From NCBI RefSeq assembly GCF_001641265.1, contig NW_020167520.1, forward strand, positions 1 to 64,000: a DNA stretch of 64,000 nt, read 5' to 3'. The notes beneath the pieces were generated by a model that was not told the DNA's origin, did no database searches, and saw only the letters and a program-made list of their open reading frames with translations. Every line of letters begins with the position of its first letter. Within the stretch, counting starts at the first letter, position 1. Source of the DNA: Pseudogymnoascus destructans. Lineage: Eukaryota; Ascomycota; Leotiomycetes; Thelebolales; Thelebolaceae. Both the position numbers and the translations under genes were made by a program. This document shows positions 33,621 to 45,583 of the stretch, in pieces.

Positions 33621-34791
33621 ATGTCGTATTCGGAACAGCAAGGAGGACCCTATCCTCCACCTAGAGACCCGCGCGATCTTGGAGAATCGCAGTACCCTCC
33701 ACCTCCAGGAGAGTACCCCCCGCCACCCGGGGAAGAAGACGACCGCGCGAGAGCGTACCACCAGCGCGCGCCAATGCCGACCAACGTCACGCTGCCCTCG
33801 ATATCTCCGTACGATCCACAGTATGCTGCGATAAACGGCTACACGCAGGATCCGAGGTACAGACAAGATCCGTATCATCAGGGGCCGCCACAGGGCGCCT
33901 ATGACCAGCGTGCTTATCAGGGAGAGTACAATAGGGGCGGACCTCCACATATGGCTTTCGGCCAGTCCGCGCCGAGGCAACGGACAGCAATAGCATGCAG
34001 GTATTGCAGAAGACGCAAGGTAAGCCGATTCCCTGTGGCGACTTGCGATAGCAAGTTGTGGCGAAAGTCTTTGTTTCGAGTATTAGAGGCTGACATCACC
34101 TTAGATTCGCTGCTCAGGTTTCGAGGATAACCCGACGGGCAAGTGCCAAAACTGCCAGAGATTCCAGCAGGAGTGCATTTTCACGCCTGTCTCGTCGCAG
34201 GCTCAGGCTTTCGTCCCAGCGCACGCCGCGTACCCACACATGCGCAACGTCATGGGCCCCGACGGGCGCCCGCGACACATGTACCAGAACCAACAGCTCT
34301 ATGGCGCCCATGGACAACCTCTAGGACCTATTCCGCAACAGGGAGCTCAGGGCCCGCAATATGGCGAATACGCCGTTCCGTCGCCGACGGGGTCGTATCA
34401 CAGCTTCACAGAGGACCGAGGAGCGGATACCGGTAGGAAACGGCCGCACGGCGAGCCGCAAACGTCTATCCTACCGCCACCTAACCCGGGACAACCTCCG
34501 TATCCGCGTCAAGAACCTGGAAGGAGGCCTCCTGTCGATGACGATTTGCGACTCGCGCCAGTGACGCCAGTTGTTGGCCAGGCGAACTCGAATTACTCCC
34601 CTGGCTCCTCTACTTCCTCCACCTCCGGCAGGCGTCCAGGGAATGAAGGACTGTCATCTATGTCCCGCACACCGCCTCTGCGCTCGTCTCCTGGCGATCG
34701 CAGCGATCCCATGGCGCTGGGGAATATCATGGAGCGGCGTCCCGAAACCGAGATCGATAGGAATATGCTTGGTCGACTTGGTCGGAAGTAA
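33621..34791 (+). CDS. Small Zn2Cys6 regulator without a fungal_trans domain
   Basis: Exons 33621-34019 and 34105-34791 encode 361 residues. The intron (GTAAGC, CTTAG) falls inside the zinc cluster. The DNA-binding domain reads CRYCRRRK, then IRCSGFEDNPTGKCQNCQRF, then QQECIF, at about residues 125-165, giving all six zinc-binding cysteines. The N-terminus is Pro/Tyr-rich and disordered (repeated YPPPPGE). The part after the cluster is also low complexity, with no hydrophobic middle-homology domain, so this is a short DNA-binding protein, not a full Gal4-type activator. It presumably acts in the nucleus; the target is unknown. The start is the ATG before SYSEQQGG. A very long gene-poor upstream tract, several short upstream ATGs and a CT-rich presumed promoter at 31.5 kb suggest a long regulated leader. 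Confidence 0.88.
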
Positions 34792-35878
34792 AGCAAGCAG
34801 AGCAGATGACGCTTCTGTGCAGCGACACCGCTGGGATGTTCGCCGACGAAGAATCCATTCTTGCAAATTCATTTATAAAAACCTCATCTTCTCGTATAAA
34901 AAACCAGCCCCCTTGGAGGTTACAGTTTTTTTACGGGTTAGGGTATTTTTGCCTTCTCTGGCCGACTTGCGAGGGATACGGGAACAGCTGGCTGCACTCC
35001 CCTATCTCCCTTTCCGCGACGTCTTGGTGGCGGCGACGCAACCTCTGGCAGCGCGAATTGGGTTCTTGGGGGCGGGGGAGGGACACAACTTTTTTTTCTC
35101 ATTTCATACTTTTTTTTTTTATATTTTATTTTATCAAGTCAAACTACTGGAGTCAAAAGAAATGTTAGATGGGAACAACTGCCTCACGGCAAACAACAAA
35201 AATTCATATCGGTGTTCATCAGGAAACGGAAAGGAAAAGAAAGGGGGCAAATCTTATTGCTAGGCTTTTCCTCTTTTTTTGGGGGGGGGTTAGGTTGGGC
35301 GGCTGTCTGCTTTATAGCTTTTTTGCATCGGGCGGCTGGGTTTTTCGCGCGGGGAACCGGGAGAGAAAACTAGGGGTGGTGCGGATGCTGGGGGCGAGCG
35401 GGCCGTTGCGGCTTCGGGGGACGGGAGTAGGGCGGAATGGGAATGGAGGCACATTTTTTTTGGTGGGGGGCACATTGGATGGGGTGGGGGTGGCGGCTTT
35501 TTGCTTTATTTTATGCGCGCATTCGTTTTTTTTTTGTAATTGATGTTGATGCTTTTTAACAGAATATGAAGAGTGAGCTCTGATATGTGGTTGTGTTTGT
35601 GAAGACGGGTGTGTGATGTGTGGTGTGAATTGGGGGGAGTTGATGCTGTGATGTGTGATGGGTGTGTTGCTTGAGGATGTGTGTGGTGTGATGTGAAGGG
35701 GATGCTGTAGATAAGTACTCTGCGCACCCGTGAGGAGTAAGGTCACAACGGTAGGAGACACAAAATAATATGTCAGAGTATGGAATTGGTTCTATCTACG
35801 TAAACTACGACCATCTATCCCATTGCCCCAAATCATAGCGATCTCCGTATTTAGAAAACCAGACGTATCCCAGGCAAT
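34792..35878. other. Intergenic between convergent genes
   Basis: This lies between the 3' ends of the Zn2Cys6 gene (+) and UBP6 (-). It has several T8-T11 runs, a G10 run near 35280, and a GT-rich stretch at about 35580-35700. No gene is supported; the T-rich part is probably 3' UTR. Confidence 0.6.
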
Positions 35879-37674
35879 CTACGCATCCACCCCCTCCACC
35901 GACGGCAGCGGAATCGATCGATACAACAAAATCAGCGCCGAATGGCTCTCCCCCCCGCCACAAAGCGTATCAATCTTCTCCGCCACCACTTCCGTAACCG
36001 TATCATCATTAAACCACCACCACTTCCCATCCTCCTCCTCCCTCTTCCCCGTCTTCTCATTCATCCTCCCCTCCTTCTTGACGTACGACGTGTAATGCCC
36101 ACTATCCGCACTAGCGCCCTGATGCGTGACTACGCCGCGGAGCTCGTAGAGACCGGATTTGTTCGCGCCTTCGTCGGCTGCGAGTTCGGGGTTGATGAGC
36201 GCGTGGAGTTCTTTTTTGGCGGAACGGATGGAGGCCGCGCGCTCGGCTTCAATCTCGGCGTCGGTTCTGTAGGTCTCGTCGGTCATCTCGGTGTCACCGC
36301 CAGCAGTTGCAGCAGTGCCCTCTGCGGGCTTGGCGGGGGCGGGGGCGGGGTCGGATTTCTTAGACTCAGTAACCGAATCCACGATTCCTGCCGCCTTATC
36401 CGCCTCCTCCTTATCATGCTGGCGCTTCTGGCGCTTGCGCGCGCGCTCCACATCCTCGACCTCCTTACGGACATCACGGACCTTGTCACGGACGGGGATG
36501 AGCATCGACTTCAACTGATCGGTGCAGAACTCCACGACATCGAGCTCATGCGGAAAAGTGACCTTGCGCATGATCTTCGCCTTCTTCTGAGCCTCGCGCT
36601 TCCAGTAGAAGCGGACGAAGTGGACGGTGAGGTAGGTGGGGAGGCGGGCGAGCTTGGATTTCTTGGTGTACATTGTGTCGCGGTCTAGGAGGGCGGATTT
36701 CTTCTCGATCTGCTCGTCGAGACCGGCGGCGAGGCCGTCGCGGAGGTGGTTGGTTGTCGCGCTGATGTGGCAGTCGAGCTTGAGGAAGGGTTCGGAGGTG
36801 ATGACGGGCTCTTCGCCGAGCTCCGCGGCGGCGGGGTCGTCGCAGGTGAGGGTGGAGGAGAAGCGGCCGGCCATGTATTTGTCGATGAAGGAGGTTTCGG
36901 AGTCGTCTGTGGTGTCCTTGATCTTGAGATTTTGGCGTAGCTGGGAGACGATTTGGGACCAGGCTTCTTCGGCGTCTTGTTGGGCGTAGCCGTTTCCGGA
37001 CTTGTCTTTTTGGGCAAATTGGGGGTACAGGTTCTGTAAGGCGCGGAGGAAGACCATGGGAGGGAAGCCTTCCTGGGTATCGGACATCTGGGAGTAGAGA
37101 TCGCGTAAGGAAGCCGTCAGGTCCAATCCAGCGGAAGGTCCCCCGAGTCCGAACTGACTCAGACCACCAAGTGCGCTGTTTGAAGCTGTTGTCCCCTTGT
37201 ATTTCGCGAGTTCCTGTTGTAGCTCGGGAACTGCGCGCAGTGTCTGGAGGGTAGAGTTGAGATAACATGTGTTCCCCAGGTTCTGTAGTCCAGCTGGTGT
37301 GGCGCCTTCTTGTCTCGCCTGTTCGGCCTCCGTCATATCCTCGACGAACTTCGTCTTTTCCTCTGGCCGCGAGATGGCGTTTCCGTCCGTAGCTGGTGTA
37401 CCCATCATCATGAATGTCTGTCCCGGCTTTGCGCCGAGCTTCGATAGGTCGGTATCATCCTTGAGCTGGCCGCCCTTGACGAGGATCTTCTGTCGCTCTG
37501 GTTCGACGCCGGTAAGGGAATATAACTGGAATTTGAAAACTTCTCCCAGTGAAGTCAGATCGAGTTCTACCTCATATTTCTTCCCCTGGTGCTTCACGAT
37601 GACTGCTGGAGGGTTAGCATGTATTTATAATACGGCTGTTTGGGGCGGCGTGACTTGCCTGGTATGGTCGCCAT
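35879..37674 (-). CDS. UBP6: Proteasome-associated ubiquitin hydrolase
   Basis: This deubiquitinase (Ubp6/USP14) binds the proteasome base and trims ubiquitin from substrates. Exons are 37674-37659 and 37602-35879 (579 residues). The intron 37603-37658 starts with GC (AG|GCAAGT), a GC-AG intron, and joining it gives MATIPVIVKHQGKKYEVELD. The N-terminal ubiquitin-like domain (residues 5-75) has KGGQLKDDTDLSKLG. The Cys box is GLQNLGNTCYLNS (Cys near 116), the His box is DSGHYTSYV (about 505), followed by WWWFNDDTVTEV. An Ala/Pro-rich, charged insert between them is common in filamentous fungi. The gene is divergent to ARPC4, with 377 bp between the two starts. Confidence 0.95.
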
Positions 37675-38051
37675 GATGAATGGTTGTTCTCCTGTTACTA
37701 GGGTGTGGAAACGATTCAACTTTGTAGTTTTGTAGTTCCCTGCCAGATGTTATAGAGTTGAGGGAAATGGCAAACAGGAATGGAGTGGGTGGTTGTGTTC
37801 TGAATCAATTGCTGGATTAACTTAGGTGGCACACAACATACGCAACTACAAGGTAAAACGATGCAGTCGCGGGGAAGAAGCTCAGTGATTGGTTGGGGCG
37901 CTTAGTCACAATAGAGACGTCAACGTTCCTGTCGCGATGGGTGGCCGCCGGAACCCCACCATCCCAACTCGACCCGGACTCCACCTCACGAGCATTGAAT
38001 ACGTTGACATCACACGGCTGCGTTGACTCGTAGCTCCAGCCATAGCTGATC
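37675..38051. promoter_or_regulatory. Shared divergent promoter region of UBP6 and ARPC4
   Basis: The 377-bp interval separates the start codons of UBP6 (minus) and ARPC4 (plus). No specific site is obvious. Sharing of elements is inferred from the divergent layout alone. Confidence 0.5.
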
Positions 38052-38765
38052 ATGGTAATGTTTCTTAGGATTAGTATGACGGCAGCTGCTAAATAGTTAC
38101 AGTCTCAATCATTGCGCCCTTACTTGCAATGCGTCCGATCCTCCCTCACCTCCGCACTCTGCTTATCGAACTTCGCATCCCAGACGTCTGAGAGGCACAA
38201 TGTCCCCGAAATCGAAGCACAGACATCTCCGGAAGTGCTGCTGAACCCCCTCACAATTTCCCGCAACGAGAACGAGCGTGTGATCATCGAGCCGAGTATC
38301 AACAGTATCCGCGTCAGCATTAAGATCAAGCAGGCAGACGAGATCGAGCACATCCTGGTGCACAAATTTACGAGGTTTTTGACTCAAAGAGCTGAGGCAT
38401 TCTTCATTCTGCGCAGGAGGCCAGTGAAGGTGGGTCTAGAAAGTGATAGCGGGGTGATACAGCTTTATACTAACTTTGGCTAGGGATATGATATCTCATT
38501 CTTAATTACCAACTTCCACACCGAGGAAATGTTGAAGCACAAGCTTGTTGACTTCATCATCCAATTCATGGAGGAGGTGGACAAGGAGATATCCGAGATG
38601 AAGCTCTTTGTATGTACCATTCTCTCGAGCGGCTGGATAATTGCTGATATCTACCTACAGTTGAACGCAAGGGCGAGATTCGTTGCAGAGTCGTTCTTGA
38701 CACCTGTAAGTACCCTTTATGGTGGTCCACGAAGGCAAATACTGACACAATCCTAGTTCGACTAA
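38052..38765 (+). CDS. ARC19: Arp2/3 complex subunit 4
   Basis: This is the ~20 kDa subunit (ARPC4) of the Arp2/3 complex, which nucleates branched actin at endocytic patches. Five exons join in frame to 169 residues, the usual size: 38052-38054, 38103-38429, 38484-38609, 38661-38705 and 38757-38765. The first exon contributes only the ATG (donor GTAATG, acceptor TTACAG), giving MSQSLRPYLQCVRSSL. The last adds only FD and the stop. Conserved blocks are EVLLNPLTISRNENERVIIE, SIRVSIKIKQADEIE, YDISFLITNFHTEEM and FVAESFL. The introns are all 48-54 bp, near the lower size limit. Confidence 0.95.
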
Positions 38766-39850
38766 AGAGTTATCCCTGTTTTATGACCTTGTAGCGTTTT
38801 GATGTATATATCAAAATGCATATTGCGCGGCGTTGACGGATCAAAATAAATCCTACTACAGACATTGATATAGCTTTTCATGTCACTATTGCTTCCAACA
38901 TCCTGAATTACATCTCCCATGACTGCTCCTATGTGCTTGAGTTGTTTTCCCAAGTGGGTGAAGATAGAATTGTGGCAGTTGATCAAGTGAATCTGAACTA
39001 TGTCCTCGTCAGTATGGACTTGGTGAACTGACCCAAAATTGAGAGAGACCTCTGGAAGTAAATTTCTTATTCTGTCTTGCTACGTGACTTCCAAAGTTGG
39101 GTTGCATTTAATATGTGCTCTTGATACAATTCCATTGTGTTAACTCTCTTTCACCGACCCCTTGCTATCTGGAATCATTGTGACTATGGAGCTTCTAGTT
39201 GATCACATTGGAAAAGCCCATGAGATATCCCTGAATAGGATAAATTTCTTGTGATTGAATGTGCCAGTAGCTGACTTCTGGCAGCGGTTGCCTGCAACAC
39301 ATATCTCCCTGGGGCAGTTTAAATGGGGAGGGGGGCATCATTAGGAGCCGGTTCCCACATTCCCTCTTGGCTTTCCTTCACCCTACTCCATCCAACCTTG
39401 ATGTCTACTCCAGCCTCGAGGTGAATATCGGCCGGAAAAGTATCAACTCCGATCAGAAGGCTACCAAATTCAAGGCACTGTTAAGGTGAATTTTATATCT
39501 TACCTCCACTAAGGTTTGGCTTGTCTTTCTTACTCCATCCATCCTGCTTCCTTTCCTTACTCGTTCCACCCTGCTTCCTTCCTTTCATATACTCCCACCT
39601 ACACCTTGCTCAGAAGCTATATAGGTATGTTAGAACTCTGAACACACACTCCACCAACAACAAACTGCCATATAGGCATTGGCACTCTCTTCTTTACCTC
39701 GTTGCTTTTGAGCTTGACTGAGCTAACTATCCTTTACCAGTGTCTTTGTTCTGCCACCCTTTGGCTATTGATCACCAACAGGGTTGGTTGAGAACCAAAT
39801 CATACCTGTCTTTAACTACTCAGTTGCAACTGACTTTGGTCCTGATTGAG
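38766..39850. other. Intergenic, promoter and leader of the RRM gene
   Basis: No gene is supported in this 1.1 kb. A pyrimidine-rich section at 39525-39600 contains an imperfect doubling of a CCATCCTGCTTCC unit and probably marks the promoter or transcription start of the following gene. Confidence 0.6.
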
Positions 39851-42430
39851 ATGAACCAGGATTCCTTTAGGAACCCTGCTGAGGGCCATGGCCAGCCATG
39901 GCTTTTGTCCAACCCAATGAGATTGCCTACAGTGGCATCAGTCGACTCCCAGGAGTCATTTGCTTCGCAGATCCCACTGCCCTACCATCTCCCAGCGGAC
40001 CATCCTGAGCATGGGTATACATCGAGACCACTGACAGGTCAGCCCTGGACATATCAAGGCCCAAAGGAGCCATCCGGGGCATCTAAGGATGTTCATGGCC
40101 ACCGATCTGATCAGTTCTATGGTAACCAGTATGGGATTCCACAAAACTATGGTGCACCAGCAGTACAACCCCCTCCATATAATGGCCGTGGAAGATTTGA
40201 TCCTGCATATGCACCAGCTTACAACTCTGGATATCCTCAAGGTTTGGGTAACTCTGGATATCAGCACCCACCAGGTGGTTATTCTCATAATATGCAATCT
40301 TACGGCCACAATGGCTGGCAGGGCTTCTCCGTTCCTCAGTCAGCTCCGCCATACCAGCAAACCTTTGGCCCAGATCGGATGATGTCTCCTCTGGGCTTTC
40401 ATCCCCACGGATCTCAACACCCTGGGACGTATCCCGTAGCTTACGGACCCAACGGAGGATACCAGAACTACAACGGCGGAAAGGCCCCTGCCAGACGCAA
40501 TGCACACAGACCTCGCTCGTCTGTTGCAGCAATCAATCTGCCAAGCCAGTACAATGATGACTTCAAGCAGAAAAATGGTGGCTTGGGACAAAAGAGATAT
40601 GTCTCCAGTGGCGACAGTCATGAGTCGACACAGGATGCTGCGGAGCCATTCCCTTGGAGCTCAAAGGAATACAAAACCCCGAATGGAAAGACTATCGAAG
40701 CTCCACCCACACCCAAAACTGCCAGAGAGCTCGGCCAGGAGACTCCGACACCACTACTCCGCTCCCGTTGGAATGAATCTGTCACCAATGTCGCCAGATC
40801 CTTTAAGACAGAGTCTATGAATGACCCTCCACCATTATTCTCCATAAATGGCAGACGTCAATCCATAACTACTGATTCAAGCCAGGTGTCGCCTCGCACT
40901 GCCCCTGAGAAGATGGCAGGCCCTGATTCAGATGCTGTTGATCCGTTCTATGCTGAGTCCACTGATATTGCCATTTATGGTAAGAAAGCTCGCTTTGATT
41001 TTGGAACCCCGTCGCGTGCCGCGGTTATGCCGCTTCATGTTTCACTGTACCAGTCTACCCCTGGCCCCAGCACTCACTTGGCTGCTTTGTGCCCCAACGG
41101 AGCGAAGCCTAATGTGGAGGTGGCATTTGATTCCGCAAACATGCCATTTGTGGAGCCTGCTCGCACTCATCCTGGCCATCGAACCACTGGAGTGGTCCGC
41201 ATCTCCAACGTATGTTATTAATACCCTTTATTGATGATTGTGAAAAGCTGACGATAATTACCAGATTCCATTTTCTTGCACTCTGCAGGAAATTTCGGCC
41301 TTCCTTGGACGTAATGCCAAGCTGATTCCCGAGGCTGATGAGCCTATTCATATTGTCATGGAGCGTGTCACCAGCAAGACCATGGATGCATTCGTGGAAT
41401 TTGTTGACATCAACGAAGCCGTCAATGCCGTTACACGCTATGATTCCAACCGTGCCGGAGGTCGAGGTGGCCGTCTTGGCGAGCGCCATGTTGCTCTTGA
41501 AGTCTGTGGCCATGAACTTTTCATGCAGGCCCTATTTCCAAAAGCTGTCAATGTTGTTTGGAAAGGCTCTGATCCCCAGATCTCGACCGAACATGACCTT
41601 TACAATTCTGGCTTCAAAGGATTCATATCTCGTGAGGAGCTTGTTATGCTTGTGAAGCATGTTGAGGCACCACAACGTGTAAGTTAATATGTGGTTGACA
41701 GCCGGCCTATCCTTGCAATGCTAACTGGTATATAGTCCCCATTCTCAAGTGAATGCCCCCAGAGACCATTCGAATGCTTGATCAGCAGTGTCATCAAGGT
41801 AAGATATTACTATATGTCCTGCATTTGCTATTGATCTAATGTATTTCCAGTACCCATGGCACAAGGTCCATGATATCACTATTGGTGATCGTGATGCTCT
41901 TTTCCAAACTGCAATTGCCCTTTGCAAGAACCTTATTGAGCGCATCGACAGTGGTGGCCAAGATCTGGCGCTCAACGATAGACTTCTCAAGCGCATTCAG
42001 CGTGCCGTGCTCAATTGCTGTGGCTTCAGCGAGTCACAGAAAGATGACTTCGCATTCATTTTCAGAATGACGTCTCTTGAGGCTGGACTGCCACCTCATG
42101 CCGATCACTGGAGCATGTTTAAGACGATTGGAGCGAAGCGTAACTGGCATCAAGATGTTATTCTTGTAAGTTTCTGCTGCTGGTTAGTTGTGGCTACATA
42201 TTCTGACTCGAAGATAGTACTACATTGCATTGCTGCGAGAGGCCACTACTTCATCTGCCCTTGTCAGTCTGGCTGAGAGGTCTGCCAAGGGCCTCCAGAC
42301 TGGTGCCTTGTCTGTATTCGGCAACATTGAGATTGAGTATCCAAAGGACGTCTCCAACATGTCTCTTTCTGCTGTGGGAGAAATTGAGTGGCACGCCATT
42401 GAGGCCCTACTTCGAAAGGTCTTGGAATGA
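39851..42430 (+). CDS. RRM-containing RNA-binding protein
   Basis: Exons are 39851-41209, 41265-41678, 41736-41798, 41851-42165 and 42218-42430, joining to 787 residues. Introns are 52-57 bp with GT-AG ends. The first 430 residues are disordered and rich in Gly, Pro, Tyr and Gln, as in low-complexity RNA-binding proteins. An RNA-recognition motif starts near residue 445 (VVRISNIPF, AFLGRNA, IHIVMERVTSKTMDAFVEF). The C-terminal half (SECPQRPFECLISSVIKYPW, NCCGFSESQKDDFAFIFRM) looks like the conserved tail of a filamentous-fungal family of RNP-domain proteins I remember without a standard name. The start is the ATG before NQDSFRNP; there is no ATG upstream in that frame without a stop or intron. 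It probably acts in mRNA control. Confidence 0.85.
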
Positions 42431-43088
42431 AGACTGTTTCAGTTAGCTGCAACATTTAGTATTCACCACGTGCAAATCTTTAAGAAGCTCTGACAGCGCT
42501 AGATCCAAGAAGAAGAGTTGGAATCGCCGCCGCCGCTGCACAAGTTTGCACGTATATTTTGTGGCTCGTCTTCAGGGTTACTCATGTACTATAGGTCAAG
42601 GTCGTTTTCTTTTTTCTCTGCAGTCTATACTTGAGAGTTAATGTCAAAGGTGGCGGGGCCGTGGGGTTTCTGCTGATATTACCACACCTTAACTCGCATA
42701 CTATACCTTCTTTTCATCTGTTTTTCAGCCTATATATGAGAGTTGAGGTTCGGGGTGGTGGGAATATGCTGTTTCTACCGATATTAGAACAGCGTATCGA
42801 ATTCTTATAAGGTGGCACTTCGGTCCTGATTGCCTTTATTGGTTATTATAGGAACCGCGTGTAGTTATCTGAAGAATAAAAGTTTGGTGCTTCTTTGTGT
42901 GTTGGCTCCTTAATGTGTTCAATGATGGTTTTGAAGTGTTATATTGCCTGTCCCGTGATTTTCGACGGCCGTATTATACTGCAAAGACCGTTAAACCCTC
43001 AATGCCCAACGCTCACTCCTTTCACCCCTACATGAGTCAAGTCCTATATAATAAACGTATCTATTGCTTGTGTACGCCAAAGCATCGG
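42431..43088. other. Intergenic with ~70-bp imperfect direct repeat
   Basis: Sequence at about 42612-42681 (CAGTCTATACTTGAGAGTT onward) returns in diverged form at 42718-42789 (CAGCCTATATATGAGAGTT onward), each ending in TGATATTA or CGATATTA. The rest is 3' and 5' flanking DNA of the neighbouring genes. Confidence 0.65.
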
Positions 43089-44158
43089 ATGGCGTCGTCG
43101 TCAGCATTACCTGCGCTAGCTCCAAGCTTTGTCGCCAAAAAATCAGCAATTTTACATGATCTGTCAACCCCAGCATCGTCTTATGAGGATGCGTCGCCAA
43201 AAGGGTCTGTTGATACTGCTATCGTAGAACTGATTGACGAAATCAATAAATTGGATGGGTTTGTTACAACTAGTAGCTGCGCTGGGAGGATCAGTGTCTT
43301 TGTTGAAGGAAAGAAAAAGAGCGAGGACCGCCAAGTTGATGAAGACCCCTCGAATGACGTAAAAGGCAGGGGGCAGAGCAGTCAAGACAAAGAGACCATA
43401 GCTGGCACTGGTGGGAAAGGCGGCGGCGGAAAATGGCTCTATGTCTCTCATGGTCCATTTACCTTCCAAGCTGGGCAGGATTTGGCGGCGGCTTTGGGCA
43501 TGGCGAGGACGGCGGGAGATAGAGAGAGCGCTTGGGAAGGACATAGGCTTGTGAGATTTAAATTTGAACCGATGGTAAGTTGTTTCTATTTCTATGAGTT
43601 TTGCGTGTTTCACCTTATTTTGTTATATCTGAAATATATTCTACATAAACTAGGGTCGTCTGGTGGCCGTCGTCATTTTTTTATATTAATATTTTATAGA
43701 TTCTTCACATCCTCACGGCGTCATTGGAACATGCACAAATGGTTTTAAGGGCAGGGCTTGCAGCAGGATTTAGAGAATCTGGTGCAATAAACTTGACAAG
43801 CCCTTCTTCAGCAACACCCATGGTTGCAATTCGGAGCATGGGACTCGGTCTAGAATCTATGGTGGGGCTGCTCGACGGTAATGATGAGGCGATATGCTTT
43901 GTGTCAGAGAAGTCGCTGGGGGGGTTGCTGACGATATCTAACGAGAGATTCGAAGAGAATTCAAGGCGGAAAGAGAGGTTCTGGAAGGCTTTGCTGGAAG
44001 GTGTTCAGGCGGGAAGCTCAGGAGATGGGCTGAAAAAGAAGCGAGGTGAAGATGGCGGGGATTGGGAGGATAAGGAGGTAAGGAGGGAGAGGTTAAGACG
44101 AGAGGGACTGGGGAGAAGCAAGGCAAAGAAGGAATCCACCAACACCGAGCCATCATAG
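43089..44158 (+). CDS. TYW3: tRNA wybutosine-synthesising protein 3
   Basis: This is a SAM-dependent methyltransferase that methylates the tricyclic intermediate during wybutosine formation at G37 of tRNA-Phe. Exons are 43089-43574 and 43700-44158 (314 residues); the intron (GTAAGT to ATAG) is 125 bp. Family marks are DGFVTTSSCAGRISVF near residue 60, KWLYVSHGPFTF, FKFEPMILHILTASLEHAQ across the splice, GFRESGAIN, and VAIRSMGLGLE. The C-terminus is a charged Arg/Lys/Glu tail. The start is the ATG before ASSSALP; the frame is open further upstream but without a better ATG. The gene is convergent to LSM7, 334 bp apart. Confidence 0.93.
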
Positions 44159-44492
44159 TGTAACTTAATACTTTACAATAAAAAGACTACTAGCCAAACT
44201 CGGAGCCTACAACGAGTAGCAACAAGACATTTCAGAAGTTGGTGATGCAATACCGGTCCATATAGCTCATATTTTGGCTACATGCTGTCTACACACTGTT
44301 GATGAGCCTTCGTGGTGGCAGATCGAGGGCCGAATGGCAGGTGTTGAGAACTCTTGCCTAGCACACGATAGTGCTTGAAGACTGTGGCCTTTGCAAAAAT
44401 CACCTAAATCCTCTTCAGGTAGCTTGACCACATCCCTATCCGATTTTCGTAGTTCGGGACGCCACAATTCTCTCTAGTCAGACCCGAGATTC
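44159..44492. other. Intergenic between convergent TYW3 and LSM7
   Basis: This 334-bp interval should hold the two 3' UTRs. An AATAAA-like ACAATAAAAAG stretch lies 19 bp after the TYW3 stop. Nothing else is seen. Confidence 0.6.
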
Positions 44493-45109
44493 TTATTCCT
44501 CCTCCTGTACGAATGGGTTGGCGATTGATTCGCTCCCATCTACTGGGCTGACCAGCACCAGAAGTGTTCCTCTTGCCACCACCAATCCCAGTGATCGCGT
44601 AGTCTCGTTTCCGTCGTCATCTATAGACTGGGTTAGCGGCATAAATAATGACAGTGCAAGGTGCGGACCTCGTAAGACTTCCTGCACATCGTCCAAGACC
44701 AAATTCATCAACGCGTCGTAACCTTTTAATGCGCCAGTAACTAAAAAGACCAGAAGTTAGAACGAATCCAGTAGATACAGAACTATGCTTCAGGGCGTAT
44801 GCTGGTTCAGGTGCTCCTCAAAGCCAGTGGCATCATGCGACTGGTTGATACGCTTATCGAATCGGTTCGAGGCTGACGCTGGGAGAATCGCTCACCTTCT
44901 CTACCGCCATTAAACTTCACTGTAATCCTCTTATCCATATATTTGCTTAAATCGAGAATGTTCTCCTTCTTTGGCCGTTCCTGCTGTTGTGAATTGTGCC
45001 CGCCGCGCCCTCCACCTCCGCCGCGCCCACCTCTGTGTTCGCCTCCACGCCCGCCTCCACGTCCACCACCGCGTCCACCGCGAGACTGGGGGCCCTGATG
45101 TTCGGACAT
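44493..45109 (-). CDS. LSM7: U6 snRNA-associated Sm-like protein LSm7
   Basis: LSm7 is a subunit of the LSm1-7 (mRNA decay) and LSm2-8 (U6 snRNA) rings. Exons are 45109-44896, 44740-44669 and 44620-44493 (137 residues); introns are 155 and 48 bp. The Sm1 motif (ILDLSKYMDKRITVKFNGGREVTGALKG, spanning intron 1) is followed by YDALMNLVLDDVQEVLR. After intron 2 comes DDDGNETTRSLGLVVARGTL, the Sm2 motif, and a PFVQEEE end. The N-terminus carries an Arg-Gly-Gly repeat tail of about 30 residues, usual in filamentous fungi and absent from the yeast protein as I recall. The start is the ATG before SEHQGPQSRGG. The gene is divergent to the Zn2Cys6 gene at 45584. Confidence 0.95.
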
Positions 45110-45583
45110 TGACTGAGTTGTGCAATGTTGTAATTGCACTTTGTGCTTTCGAATCGCGGGGTTTGGGCTTCGGCGAGTAGGTTATCTGAGATTAACTTTG
45201 ATACAGGCCGTTCCACCTGGTCGTCCGGCGGAGCTTGGGCTGCCGCCGCTAACCCTAAGTGGGAAGTTTTGGGAGGAGCGGGACTTCCAGCGGAACTCGT
45301 CTTTCTTGTGTGTGCCGCCGAATGCAATGCTTCTCCGAATGTTCGAGACCGACCCTACACAGTTGAAAATATACCTAGAATTCGAGAGAATCCAGTGAAC
45401 ATTTCGTTTCACACAAGTCCGCCCCTGACATCCCGCCTACGTGGCCAGCAAATTGCCATTCCGCCGTCGTTCCCTCCCCGCTCCGCGCCGCTGCATATCA
45501 AAGACCTTCTTCATATTGGAAAGGAGAGGAGGCTCAGCCGCTCTAGGCTCTATCATATACCAAACCCCAACGTGACATCCGAA
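45110..45583. promoter_or_regulatory. Divergent promoter region, LSM7 and Zn2Cys6 gene
   Basis: This 474-bp interval separates two start codons on opposite strands. It is GC-rich with a CCGCCTACGTGGCCAGC stretch at about 45434-45450. No particular regulatory site can be named with confidence. Confidence 0.5.

Noticed and set aside
36546..37268. 240-codon Arg/Pro-rich minus-strand frame
   Set aside because: It is another frame of the UBP6 coding exon.
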